A DNA stretch of 64,000 nucleotides from assembly GCA_943737045.1 (NCBI GenBank), contig CALSFV010000222.1:62001-126000 (forward strand), in the 5' to 3' direction. Position 1 is the first letter of the stretch; each line of letters opens with the position of its first letter. Shown piece after piece: positions 1 through 11,985 of the stretch. Source of the stretch: Parapristionchus giblindavisi. Its lineage: Eukaryota > Nematoda > Chromadorea > Rhabditida > Diplogasteridae. The notes below the pieces were generated by a model. It did no database searches. It was not told the origin of the DNA and saw only the letters and a list, made by a program, of their open reading frames with translations. A program made the translations under genes and the position numbers.

Positions 1-3000
1 AATCTTAACTATTATATAGTCTTTATATTATTTACCTCGCGGCTTCGTCCATAACCGTCACAATCTGCTTGACGAATTTGTTCACGATTGGCTCACCGAA
101 TTCATTCTGAATCAATAGATAGCCATTTATGAGACATTTCATGACAGTAATGACAAAGATAAAGGTACAGTCCGTTATTCAAGGCACACGATGTCCTGCG
201 GGAGATCATTGCTAGGAGAGTGATAATTCAAGGTCGATTCAGTCCAAAGGGCCTAATCTGATCTTCGGGTCTACTTTACTGCGTGCAACTACCAATTCCA
301 CATTGGGACGTCTTACAGTACCTGCTCGAAAGCGTCGTCGAAAAAGATATGTGCTTCAAACTCGTAGTAATCAGGGTCTATGATCTGAAAATAATATTTG
401 CATAACAACGTTAAAACAATGTTTAATCGAAAACAAAGCTCGAGCTCACCTTTAAATACTTCTGAGCATTCCTTCTGGCGCATTGGTCTTCGTCCATTCT
501 GAATACAATAAAAATTGAAATTCACTTTGCAGTAGTAAAGGTAAGAATTAATTTGTAGCCCTCCACTTTCGCAATGCGTTCTCGCTTTCTTTGTCTGCCA
601 GATATTTGCAGAACAGAGTAAAACTAGTTCGAGATGACGCTTTAACAACACTGCTCAAACTGGTTTTCCTAAATTAAAAAAAAAAGTACCGGAATATACT
701 CTTCAGCATGCAGGTCATTTCCGTCGCTGTCTCGTGCCACATAGTAGCGCACGCGTAGATCTTAGTGATAGCGTCAGCAGATGACGCAGATTCCCTGCGA
801 AGTTCAAAGATCAAAGGATCAAACTTAGATAGCTTAAAAGTTCAAACATCAAAATATCAAACTAACACAAACTACATAGATCAAGGTTTATTTCAAAGTA
901 CAAAGATCAAAGATCAAGGTTCAAAGATCACCATACCTGATCATACCATCAGCATGCTTACTACTGCTCATTGAACACACGGAGGGAGGCGGTTTCGGTC
1001 CACCGCCGAGTCCTCGAAATTAATTTATTATTTATTTACTCAACATAAATAGACTAACGTATAATTAGACATTAAAATTTAATGAAATGCTTAGTTATCG
1101 TATGCATTATCACATATTCTAATCTATTATTTGTGGAATTCGTGCATACAAATAAAGTTACATACATCATCGTGTAAATAATCGAATGTTTATATATAAT
1201 ACAAACCAGGAATAGTCTCGTAGGTCTGCGAGCAGTCTTCGCTGTCCATTTCTAGATCCTGAAAAATGATCTTTGATCTTTGAACTTTCAACTTTTATAT
1301 TTTGCGCTCTGGAGATATTCAATTTCAACCAACCTCCGCCTTGATACTCGCTTTGTCGTCCCTTCTTCTGTTCAGCGCAAGAGATTCGATGAAACCTCCC
1401 AGGAAGTACGGTAGGATGAAGAGTCTGGAGAAGATCAAAGATCAAAGTTTAAGAAAATAAAGAATGATTTCCATACTTTTCACTCTTTGCCAAGCGTTCC
1501 TGTCCAGGTGTCCACAGATGGAAGGTTACCCAGATCTGGAAATGGTAAACGGTTTTCGAAATTCCAACGGTCGGTGTCAAAAATCAAAGATCAATTCTTA
1601 CTTGGGACAGAAGCCATCCCATCCACATCCATGTTTGCGCGTATCCGAGCAATCGCCATGGAGACGTGGTGAAGTCGCCGCATCGCCAGAATAATTCCTG
1701 CAATTATTCGTTATTAATCTGGATCTTCAAGCTCGACTACCCCTTTCAAATGAAGGAATCAAGTGGGGCAGCTGGACCTTCGGAGAGAATTTAAAATAAA
1801 TAATTGGCGTTTCAGCACGCCTATACTAATCAGTCGTTTAGTGGCAACCATTCCCTACCCAACTGTTCGGTGCTTGAAAAAGATCGTTGAGAGAATGAAT
1901 GCACCTTGGACATGAGTGAGGTAAGATGACAAGCATCATTGGCTCGGACACTGCACGATGACGCGAGGACTACGACAGCGAGAGGTCCGCACAGCAGCAT
2001 AGGAAGAGCGAATCCGGCACGTTGCATTAGAACCTACAATCGATCGATATATTTTAAAGGCTTACCCGAGCTAAAGTTACCTCCGCTCTGGCCACACTGT
2101 CGTGCAGACAAAGAAAGCGAGAGAGTATGACCAGAGCGGAGAGTTCGAAATTAGCTTGGGGTGTCACTTTACATGGTGAAACTGGTGAAACAGAAAAGCG
2201 ACCAAAAATACCTTGCAGGCAAATTTCGACGACGCGAAGCAGACAAATCCGGCGATGACCTGAATAAGCCATAATTGTCTTATTATTTCGTAAAAGAAAA
2301 AATATGACGAAAAAAATACAAAATAATGGCCATTCTGATGACCGTAAAGTAATCCACAAAACACGTGATCTCACCTGTACGCCGACGATCCATAACGAAT
2401 CGTATGCCGATGTGAATTGATTCAGTTCAACGTACTCGTCGAAGACCTGGAATTAGTACAAATTAAAACTTGTGTTAAAGGCACTCCGGTCTGGCAACAC
2501 TCTCTCGCTTTCCTTGTCCGCGAGAGACCGTGGCCAGAGAGAAGCGTAAAAATATCATTTAAACGTGCTAAAATACTAACCGAATAAGCGGATATCTCTT
2601 CCTCGGCCTCTTCTTCGACGACCACACCGGCTTGACGGCGGAATCTAAAGCACAATTTAAGGTTTATGTTGAAATAAGACGTAACATTGGACATATTGAT
2701 TGCAATTGCTTAAAAAATCGGTATATCGGTTACATTTGCATTTTTAACTTTGATATGTTCTTTAACCATCGAGAATCCAGGATAAACCGATGAATAGAGG
2801 AACGGAAACCCATTGATCTATGAAGTACCCATGTGATGACTCTCCGCAGCAATGTGCGAATGTGATAAAGATTTATTATGTATTATCGTTTACCTCCTCT
2901 TTCTGTAATCTCCCGCATCGATCTCATCAGGTTTATCCTCTTTTGGGTTCCATTTTTTGGTCTGAAAATATTATTCGTTGTCGAGCTTTCCTCGTATTTT

Positions 3001-6000
3001 GTTTATTTTAACTTATTTTGTATTAATTGTTACCTTGGTTTTCTCCGTTTCCGTGTCCACAATTGTATCAGTATAGTCTGCAATACAAATCGTTTCTTCC
3101 ATTGAAAATTATGAATACAAATATCAAATACATTTTTGCTTTGAACCATAAACATCATCGAAGTTGTAACCTTATATGATTTTTTGCTCCCTCGCTGTCT
3201 ACTAAAGAGCGTTGACTGACAATGAGCGGAGAGTAAAATTAGCTCGGGTGTGCTTTTGAAAATATGCAAATACACTAACCCAATCCACTCTCCAACGCTC
3301 TCATTCTACTCAAGAACGACTGAATCTGCGTTTGGTTCATATCGTGACCAGTGATCGTGATCAGTTTCTCCCCGAACACGTCCGATTTCATGAGATCGTC
3401 CATTTTTATGCGAGATGACGATACGAATGCGACCAAGCAGGCGGCGTAGATACAACATTTCCAAAGCGAGACTAGGGCGTATGTCTGAATTATTTTTTTA
3501 TAAATTATCGCTTGTATTTTAGTAGGGCTATATTACACAAAAGATGTTGGGAGTGTTGAAGTCGTTAACAATTTTTAAAAAAATGTTAATAAGAAACAAC
3601 GCGAACCTTGCTCCTTTTCTCGTTCAATCTCGCCGCGAAAGCTGCGAGTGCGCGAATCTAGAAATAATATGGTTACATTTCACTCCTCGATCAATTGGGC
3701 TGGAACGGTATAGGATTTAGTAGAAAAATACAATGAATAACAAACCGGAGCGAGAGCACTCTTCGGGTGGGGGAAGTTCTGCCACCACGCTAGAGATATG
3801 AGTGTGAGTGATATCGGAAGTGACAATCGATGATTGACCAGCGAAGGAGATACGGTCTGAATGGTAGATCAGTTATCGATTTTTACATGCAGCAATCTTA
3901 ATTCGAAATCAATAAAGCCGAAGATGAGCTTTTCTATAGTTGAACTTTTTTTAAAATCATTTTAAGAGGCCGTTTGCGTAAGAGTAGAACAAAGGTTGGC
4001 ACAAGCCAAAAATTTTAATACCCTCAAAACTAGTGTACAGGAGTTATCGACCTCGCTGATGAAGATGTGCGTAGTCATTTTGACTCTAGTGGTCCCGCAA
4101 CGCCTGGGCGTGATTACGGTATAATCACGTTTTCAAGCCGTTCTCGGTCCATGGTAGAGCTAGAGGTATGAAAATTGGGCTCCTGGGACAGAATTCGATG
4201 GCGATGATGGCTATCTACTTCATTTGTTTTGAAAATTTTCCAAAGGTCGACAATTGGAAATTTTGATAGAGGCAGTTGTGCATCTAGCGAGTATGACAGT
4301 TCGAACCGGCATGGCGAGAGGATTCCAGCGATATATTTTGAGCCCTTATCTCCGTCGAGAAAGCTTTGATTGGCTCGATATAATGATGTGCGCCTTGCAA
4401 GAGGACTCTCTCAATTGCGCACGCTATCTCGCACTCTCGAGAGTGGCGAGAGAGCGTGCGGAAATGAGAGAGTGGCGAGGGAGCGCGCGGCATTGAGACG
4501 TAAACAACTCCTGATGCTGACGCAGATCACTATATCGAGCCAATGAAAGCTTTCTCGACGGAGAAAAGGGATCAAAATACATCGCTGGAATCCTCTCGCC
4601 ATGCCGGTTCGAACTGTCATACTCGCTAGATGCACAACTGCCTCTATCAAAATTTCCAATTGTCGACCTTTGGAAAATTTTCAAAACAAATGAAGTAGAT
4701 AGCCATCATCGCCATCGAATTCTGTCCCAGGAGCCCAATTTTCATACCTCTAGCTCTACCATGGACCGAGAACGGCTTGAAAACGTGATTATACCGTAAT
4801 CACGCCCAGGCGTTGCGGGACCACTAGAGCCAACATGACTATGCACATCTTCATCAGCGAGGTCGATAACCCCTGTACACACGTTTTGAGGGTATTAAAA
4901 TTTTTGACCTGTGCCAACCCTCCCCCAGATTTGTCCGACTCTTACACAAACGGCCTCTTAACCATGATTCTGAACCTTCTGGAAATTATCGTTGAATTAT
5001 CCTACATGTAAAAATAGTTGTATCATGAACGGTGTGAATGGATCTGAACGGATCAGGCCGATCAAACGGGATTGTGAGCGAGCCGGCTATTTTCGTTATT
5101 TTTCTTTCTTTTCATTGTTTTTCTTTTCATCGAATCTACTATATTGAAATACATTAGGCCAAAATATTGCCATTTAACAAAAATCATCATTTTCGCGAGG
5201 AATAAATTGCTCCAATGAACCAAAATTGACCCATTTATTCAGCGTATAATCGGAACAATTTATTCATTTGTAAAGCAATGATTTTTGCTAAATAGCAATA
5301 TTTTGGCGTGATTTCTTTCAATACAGTAGATTCGAAGGAAAGAAAAACAATGAAAAGAAAGAAAAATAACGAAAATGGCCTTCTCGCTCACAATCCCGTT
5401 TGATCGGCCTGATCCGTTCAGATCCATTCACACCGTTCATGAAACAACTATTTTTACATGTACGATACTTTCTGACACCAATGTGGGCAGTTTCTTCAAA
5501 GTAGACAAAAGATGATAAAAGCGTAAAATAAAAAAAAATCGTACCTTCCAGAATATCGTCGACTGTGCACCAATCGCTACTACGTCCAATATGATGTAGA
5601 TCAGCGTCATCTTCTTGGCCCTTCGACTGACCAGAGATAGACAAGCGGGCGCTAGGCACATCGCATTCATCAACATTACGGCTGCAAGTATTGAGATATC
5701 AGATTTGCATCAATAGAGTAAAGAGACCCGTAGGCACGCTTTCACTTTGCCAATAATATGTTTATGAATATATTTGATGGAAACAATAAATAAATATATA
5801 AATTATAACTAAAAACACGTAGATAAATGGGAAACAAAGACAGCGGGGCAGATGAAAAATCTTTCAATAATCTCGGTTCACTTGCTCCGCAACAGGCCAC
5901 TTTCTTGTTTCACGGATGTGATTGATAATAAGAAAATGACTCTTCGTCGCTTATTATTAGAATAGATAAAAGCATTCTATCTCCGTTGGCAGTTGACTCA

Positions 6001-9000
6001 TTTATCCGGAACTATTGAATTCATACTGAAAATAAGATTTCGTTTTGTTTTGACTCTCACCTGTGATAGCATCCAGATCGGGCAGAATTCGGAAGACCAG
6101 AATACCAACGCCGATCGCATGGAGAGTCTCGATAACGAATACCTTAAAGGTCAAAGATCAAAGATCAAACTACACGGATTACAATACAAAGTTCAAAGAT
6201 CAAAGACCAACCACAGTGAACTGCATGAGCGTCGGCCGTCGGACATTCTTGAATAGTGTTCGGTGAAGTGATCGAACAAAGCAAATGAACTGGAATAAAT
6301 AGTACAATATTTTTATATATTTTAAGGCCAGTATGATACTAAAATATCAAAGCGAATGTTGTACTGTAAGAATGTGTAAAATCAAACTAATCTTTTCTTA
6401 ATTTAGTAAATATCAATGAAAAACTGTTATAAGAATAATTTATACGAAATAGGAACATTCTGGATAAAGTAAATAAATTTAAAAAATATTTCGTTAACTT
6501 AAATTCAGCTCACCTCTGGAATAGCAATGGCTAGAAACAATGCCCATGCCCATTTTGCCGAATGCTTGGGTGCGATGCGAACTGTGTTCCAATCGGACTC
6601 TGTAAAGTTCAAAGATCAAAAATCAATAATCAAAGATTAGATCAAAAAGATCAAAGATCGAAAATCAATTGTCAACGATCAATAGATCAACCCTCGTTAT
6701 CGCCTTCACCGCGTTCCTCTATAGACATTCGCCATCGTTTGGCGGAAATTTCGGACCGTGAGAAAGTTTCTAGCGAAGGTGTTTCCGGGACCAGGGCTAT
6801 TTCCCGGTTCCCAGACATTGTTTTTTTTCTCATCCAGCAATAGTGTCGGGAAATTGGAACTGCTAAGAAAGTGGATACAGTCTATCGTTTAACTATGTTT
6901 CCGTATCCGTAAAATTGAAATACTGTAAAAAGTGGTTTTTGCTTTACACATAGGTATATGTATATAAGTACAGTGACTACAACAGTTTCACTTTTCCATA
7001 GTTCCACAGTTTTCCACAGTCTCACAGTTTCAACAGTTTTGTCTCTATCTTTATATTTCGTCAGAAATTACCGGGAATTTTATCCGTGCAGATCGTAATA
7101 TTCTGACCGCCCCATCCGACGGCGGAAGATATGAGAACGAAAGAGACCTGGAAAACGATCGCAATATTATCCGCGACATGACAAAATACGATTCCGTTTC
7201 AGGTGCCGTATGCAAGAACCGTTTTCCGGTAAAATGCGACGTCATTTGCGTAGGCGGAGGAGTTTTCCAAAAATCCTCCGCCTACGCTAATGACGTCATA
7301 TTTTCCCGGAAACGGTTTTCCCGTTGTTCTTGCATACGGCCACAGTTCACTGTCGCTCTGGAGTCCATCTACTGATCAAGCAGACCATCAATAATTTCTC
7401 ATTAGCCAATTCTTGCAATCATCTGTATTCAGTCAATCAATCATCTAATAATCCCACCACAGTGTTTCTCGAAAACGAATAAATATTATTATTAGGAATC
7501 ATTTAGTGTTTTGATGGGCTATAATTTGCCTTAACAACTGTTATCTAGCGGCCGAAACACCATGAAGCACATTATTACTTAATAGTTTTATTGTTACAAT
7601 TATTTTAAATACGTGCATGCATATCACTCCTGTACATTGATTTACTTACTAAATTAATCTCTCTCTACCGTCGCTCACCATGCGCTTTCTCGTTTCGTGT
7701 ACCAATGATGTTGCGCGCTTTCAGTGCACGAGCGATAATTTGTGTAGTTCTAGTGATGATTTTCATCCACAAAAAGAGTAATATATACCTTGGATACGGT
7801 AGCCGACGCTAAGGAGAGTAGGAACAAAATGATGAAGGTCGCCACTTTGAGCACTTGTAACGAGGCATCGTGCCAGAAACCTGAAATATTGATCGATTGA
7901 ATGAACTGTTGGTTATTCCTTATATCGCAAAAATGTGCGATATTAAATAGTGGTTTGATCATGCTATATTTTTTTCCAGATTCTTTATTTTTTATGGATC
8001 ATTTGCTGTTATTGTGGATCACTTTAAATAATAGTCAGAGCGTTAAGCCCGAAGCGAGCGATTTCACGGTGCACGCGCCACTAATCTTCCTTAAACCCCA
8101 TCACCTTTGATCAAAAAAATGTTAGCGAAGGAAAACTTCGAGAGATTCGAGGGATGATAGAGACGAGCACAGTTTGAATAGAGAAGACACAGATCAGAAT
8201 AGTCTGCACTCTCTCCTTTTGGCACACTCTCTAACATGTCTCTGACGACCACTCTCCCACTCTCGCACGCTCTCTCGCCGGTCATTCTCTGCGTAATCAT
8301 TTTTCCCGCCGCTGTTTCTTCTCGCCCCCTGGAAGCTGTGACCTCTGCCCCGGTGCTCTCTCATTACCCTGTACTCTCTAACCATCATGGACAAGGGAGT
8401 GCCCACATATGGACAATACATAGAGAAAATCGGCAAATGATGTTGTAGGGCTGCCAAAATAAAGTACAATCAATAATAGTTGGGGGTGCCGAGTTCGTTT
8501 CCACTATCTACCCAATGTTTTTTCCAATTGCCCATTTACATTTATCGATTCTCATTAGCCGATTTCCATATGTGTTGTCCATATTTGGTCACTCCCTTCT
8601 AACTTCTCTGGCACTCTCTCAATGCTACAGGCTCTCTCACATCAACACAAATATACATTGGAGAGAGCCGTCAGGTATGAATATGTGTGAGAAACGGCTA
8701 CTTGAGAGGTGAGAGATATCCATGTCTTTGAATAGAGAAGGAGAGATAGAGGAGAGGGGGGGGAGAGGGAGAGGTAGAGGGACGGTGTATCATGGCTCAA
8801 TCGAGGTATCAAGTCTTCTGAAAGAAACATGAGAATGCGATGAACGAGGGACATCTCTCAAGAGGATGAATAGAAGGGAATGGAACAGTCATTCTATTGA
8901 ATGTATGGAAAGATCGGAGATAGTTCAAAGATGCTAAGGGATCAAGATAAATATATTTCGAAAAAAGAACATGGATCTGCACTGATCATGAGAGTGAAAA

Positions 9001-11884
9001 ACCCCGTTGACATGGTGCGTTATAATTAGACCATTAGAAGATTTTAAACCCCTCGCTGGTTATACAACTCTGACGGTTTAAATCCATATATGTGAGGGTT
9101 TCTTGTATGTACGGGGTTGCTCAAAGCATGCCAACAAGGGTATTCTCTCCAGTGTACATATAGCGAGAGAAAGTGATCATAAAGATTGGAGAATTGATCT
9201 ACCAATGATCAATAGGCAGTGGTAGATCAAGGACGCGAGTCAGAGATCAATCTGTATGTGGTGTATGTTGTTCTTATTAACATTCCTTCGGGAGAAAATT
9301 CACTGTCAGAGCATTCGACCATCTAAGCCGTCCATAACAAACATGAAATCAAGCCCACTTGCGTATTACACATCACCTACATACATACAAAAAATATTAC
9401 ATCGAGCTAATTTTAAATTCTCCGATCTGGTAAAAGCTCATCTTTGTTTGTCCATAATAAGTTAGATTAATCAGGGTGCGTTAGAATTACGGAAACATGG
9501 CTTCCTGCATTTAGCAGGGGGATTCTGGGTGCTCTCGAAATCATTTCATCATTATGTTGTATTTGATGGCTGGTACATAGACTATAATTTTCCTTCACTA
9601 TAGTCTATTATTCCTTGTGTAATGAAGACGATTCCTGTTCAACGGAGAACAGGGAATCGAAGAAGCAGACAGACAGCGTCACAAAAAAACCTCTGCAAGA
9701 ATCCGTTCAAGAGAGACTTTACGGTCTCTTCACTACGTACCGCTCTCTCGTCGTCAGAGAACGGAGAAATAGTACGTGAAACGAAGAGACGGACGACAAT
9801 GGTTATTGTTTTCGCATTGAAATCAGAGAGGGTATCGGGTTATAGGTCGAATGAAGCTATCGTGTACTGATCTTTTTGCGGGATCACGCGGGTGAGATTG
9901 CGCGCAAGAGAAAAAGAACAGAGTACAAAGAAAATTCTGGACTGTCATCTCTTCGTTTTGATGTTTCGATTTTCGCATGTAGCCAGTGTTGATCTTTGAC
10001 GATTCTTAGCACCCTTGACTTCCCAGGGGCAGATATCCCTACATCTTCCCGATTGGTCAAGAGGTCTACATGGATGCGAAAGCAGAAGAACAGAGAAGAA
10101 CAGAGAAGGAGAGGGAGAGACAAAGCCTTTTTCTTGACAAGTGTTAGGACGGCCAACCGGATATTTGTAGCGAGAGAAGTGACAGGGTCATGGGGAAGAA
10201 ACGTAGAAAGATAAGAGAATGGTTTAGGAGAATTATTGAATGAAGCAATATCGATTGATCTAAATGCAGAGAATAAAGGACAACATGAGCACACTTGCAC
10301 CTCATTGTTTGCTCATTTGATGTAACAAACTACAAGAAACAGGTTCATACATCGCTTGTCATGGCGTTTCAAGAACTATGGAAATGACGTTATTATTAAA
10401 CAGATATTTTAAATAAAACGCTGCGAGGTAGTGAGAGACGTGAATAGGAACCGTGCAATCAGATCCAGAAACAAAGCAGTTATGTTTCAGGGTGAGTGTT
10501 AATGTGAAGGACAATATGCCGAAATGATAGAGTGAAATGAGCTCTGGAATAATATACATATGTACATACGCTGCTATGCACAAGACACTGAATAAGTATG
10601 GTAAGCGCTGTCGTCATACCTACAAATATTGGCGGAAGCGCGCAGACACGCAATGGGACAATCGTAAGGGTTCAAGGGACAGAAACCAGGAGATGAGGGT
10701 GTCAGTGCGATGTTGGCACAGAACAATCAAACAGAAGTTGGCAAAGATTGAACCGAATTCTAGTACCCTAAACCATCATGCAACTTGCAGGACTCTTTGA
10801 AAAGATCTAATCGCGAACTATCACCTAATCGGCTGATAAAGGATTTTGAAACGGAATGACCCATGGGCGACCCATGTCTAGATCAATCATTTTATCGTTA
10901 GTAAAAGGAGCGATATTTTAGTATCACATCAAAGATAATAAACAGTACCGTGTCCGGTCATATCGTTCTTCGGCGGCAGCAGTCGGAAGATGTCCCATCC
11001 TCGAGACTCCATTATGCATCTTAAATAAAAAAATAATTATTATAATTATAATTACGAATTAATCATATAATTATATTATAATAGTTAGTATTTTGTCTGC
11101 AGCTACTGTTCAACCAACTTCGAACTGTTCTGTGCTGTTTAAATATAAATGAAACGAGAAATCACCAGTGTGAATTTGATTTATCGATACTAAAATTTTG
11201 AGAGAGAAAAGGAGTGATTACTAACGATTGGGTAGTTTCCGAGTCTTTGGGTGGCACGCGGTACCCGGGTTCTCGCGGGGTCGCCCGCTCGAAGGGCGCC
11301 TTCGGTTTGGTGACCGACGATGGCGCCGTGGAACCGGACGATGAGCCGCCCGCGGACTCCATGGTGCCGCCCGTGAAGTAGTAGATCTCCGACGGCTTCT
11401 GCTCGGTTGGAGGCGGCGGCGGTTGGCCTACACCTATAAGAATGGTCTTTGATCTTTGATCTTTGATCTTTGATCTTTGATCTATGATGGATGTGAGATG
11501 GTGTTTCTCAACGGCCACTACGCTATAGTTTCCGATGGTCACTAGAATTGGCGATAAGCTCCGTTTTGATAAGCTCCGTTCGTTTGGTTCGCGAGAAAAG
11601 CTCAATGATCAGAAAAATCACAGTGTCAAATCTTCACCAAATGTAATATATCCTAAAATCTCTTATCTATATATTATCATGATAACGTCGCAATAGGTCA
11701 TCTAAATAATGCAATTCTGTTTTTTTTGTTTGTTAGCCAAACCGGTATGCCGATCACATAAGTGATGCAGAAAGCGCAAATATTTCATAAGAAACGAAAA
11801 ATGATCAAGCAATAAATCAATAATCGATAATCCAAGTGTTCCAAATTCATTACCTGCGAATGCTGCGTGCGGATCAACGCCCAT
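1..11884 (-). CDS. chs: chitin synthase, 5' half of gene (3' end outside window)
   Basis: Membrane-bound GT2 enzyme that polymerises UDP-GlcNAc into chitin; in nematodes it serves eggshell and pharynx. I read 26 exons on the minus strand, all splice phases agreeing: 11854-11884 (ATG at 11884), 11226-11433, 10949-11019, 7789-7880, 6692-6881, 6514-6599, 6061-6142, 5545-5681, 3746-3856, 3607-3657, 3280-3484, 3034-3077, 2894-2961, 2581-2644, 2375-2446, 2212-2259, 1905-2033, 1602-1697, 1477-1535, 1334-1424, 1207-1258, 937-1012, 690-794, 450-498, 322-384, 36-106. Recognition motifs: WDIFRLLPPK near the N-terminus, FHLWTPGQERLAK, FILPYFLGGFIESLALNRRR, IYACATMWHET, FRMDEDQCARRNAQKYL and YYEFEAHIFFDDAF. 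Several exons encode membrane segments, e.g. 7789-7880, 5545-5681 and 3280-3484. The EDR and QRRRW catalytic motifs would lie beyond the left edge. About 783 codons are present; the usual nematode protein is above 1,200. Exon 6692-6881 is the least certain. I cannot say which chs paralogue it is. Confidence 0.93.
805..930. repeat. GATCAAA heptamer cluster in chitin synthase intron
   Basis: Degenerate repeats of AAAGATC/TTCAAAGATCAAAG fill most of the intron between exons 690-794 and 937-1012. The same heptamer recurs in several other introns of this gene and is nearly absent from the rest of the window. Neither a microsatellite function nor an intronic regulatory role can be shown here. Confidence 0.7.
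2064..2170. mobile_element. MITE family A copy (short TIR element)
   Basis: Terminal inverted sequences, roughly ACCCGAGCTAAAGTTACCTCCGC left and GCGGAGAGTTCGAAATTAGC right, flank a GA-rich centre with a second inverted pair (actctctcgc). Related copies lie near 3186, 24076, 24516, 41063, 54145 and 55351. It lies in a chitin synthase intron. No coding capacity. Confidence 0.7.
3186..3258. mobile_element. MITE family A copy, truncated
   Basis: The right half matches the family end (GAGCGGAGAGTAAAATTAGC, then TCGGGTGTGC). The left end is decayed. It sits in the intron between exons 3034-3077 and 3280-3484 of the chitin synthase gene. Confidence 0.55.
3967..4957. mobile_element. palindromic element with TTAA target duplication, in chs intron
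   Basis: About 430-bp inverted arms (3967-4394 and 4526-4957) surround a GA-rich centre of about 130 bp. The ends read GAGGCCGTTTG and CAAACGGCCTC and are flanked by TTAA on both sides (3963-3966 and 4958-4961). TTAA duplications are typical of piggyBac-related elements, and C. elegans has palindromic TTAA repeats of this sort. The ORFs in the two arms are mirror images, and none looks like a transposase. It occupies the 1.7-kb intron between exons 3746-3856 and 5545-5681. Confidence 0.8.
5003..5463. mobile_element. short inverted-repeat element (MITE), chs intron
   Basis: Begins TACATGTAAAAATAGTTG and ends with its exact complement. The arms are about 190 bp and include two A/T-rich stretches and ATCAGGCCGATCAAACGGG. 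A TA duplication is possible at the ends. It lies immediately beside the TTAA element in the same chitin synthase intron. Non-coding. Confidence 0.75.
6146..6212. repeat. GATCAAA heptamer cluster in chitin synthase intron
   Basis: Repeats of GATCAAAGATCAAA and TTCAAAGATCAAAG lie directly upstream (minus sense) of the acceptor of exon 6061-6142. Read on the coding strand they are CTTTGATCTTTGA, which is pyrimidine-rich and forms part of the tract before the 3' splice site. Confidence 0.65.
6606..6688. repeat. GATCAAA heptamer cluster in chitin synthase intron
   Basis: A run of TTCAAAGATCAAAAATCAATAATCAAAG-like heptamers fills almost the whole short intron between exon 6692-6881 and exon 6514-6599. 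It is the same family as at 805-930, 6146-6212 and 11443-11484. Confidence 0.65.
6692..6881 (-). CDS. chs: probable extra chitin synthase exon, poorly conserved
   Basis: Exon 7789-7880 ends in phase 0 and exon 6514-6599 needs one leading base, so an exon of length 3n+1 must lie between them. This 190-nt stretch has an AG acceptor at 6883-6882, an open frame throughout and a GT donor at 6691-6690 in the required phase. It encodes a basic, Ser/Glu-rich segment (ending ...MSIEERGEGDNE) where chitin synthases have a variable loop between membrane segments. The frame continuity is seen in the sequence. That it is really spliced in is inference. Confidence 0.5.
7204..7339. mobile_element. hairpin MITE family C copy
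   Basis: Almost entirely palindromic: GCCGTATGCAAGAACCG at the left and its complement at the right, with TGACGTCAT and GTAGGCGGAGG inside each arm and a loop of about 10 bases. A second copy lies at 12779-12905. This copy is in the chitin synthase intron between exons 7789-7880 and 6692-6881. Confidence 0.8.
7881..10948. other. 3-kb chitin synthase intron, low complexity
   Basis: No convincing exon was found. The stretch holds GA/CT-rich simple sequence (about 8200-8850) and an imperfect inverted repeat near 9715-9790 built on GAGAGACTTTACGGTCTC. The open frames here, including a 138-codon one at 9884-10300, have no splice context or recognisable domain. Enhancers could be present but cannot be read from sequence. 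Confidence 0.6.
11443..11484. repeat. five tandem CTTTGAT heptamers, chitin synthase intron 1
   Basis: Five near-perfect copies of TCTTTGA (plus strand), equal to GATCAAA on the gene's sense strand. They sit a few bases before the acceptor of exon 11226-11433. This is the cleanest tandem version of the heptamer seen in other introns of this gene. Confidence 0.75.
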
Positions 11885-11898
11885 GATACATTATCGTC

Positions 11899-11985
11899 AG
11901 TAGGTATACGGTAGATAGTGGGTACGGTAGATAAAAAGGACACAACAGGTACTTGGGTTACGGTATTCCACTCACGAGTACGGTA
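11899..11985. promoter_or_regulatory. TACGGTA motif cluster just upstream of chitin synthase ATG
   Basis: Four copies of (A/T/G)TACGGTA(GAT) occur within about 90 bp, starting 15 bp upstream of the start codon at 11884. The same word also clusters near other genes and inside repeats in this window, so it may be repeat-derived rather than a promoter element. The position is suggestive only. Confidence 0.35.

Noticed and set aside
313..651. 112-codon minus-strand frame as an independent gene
   Set aside because: Only its last 21 codons (322-384) are real coding sequence, a chitin synthase exon. The rest is intron read-through of the upstream exon region.
2269..2364. Extension of the chitin synthase exon 2212-2259 upstream (frame reads LWLIQ before VIAGF)
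   Set aside because: The preceding exon (2375-2446) already supplies the conserved LWIVGVQ in phase, so the upstream residues are intron.
9884..10300. 138-codon minus-strand frame
   Set aside because: It lies within a chitin synthase intron, has mixed composition without a domain, and is partly made of GA-rich low-complexity sequence.
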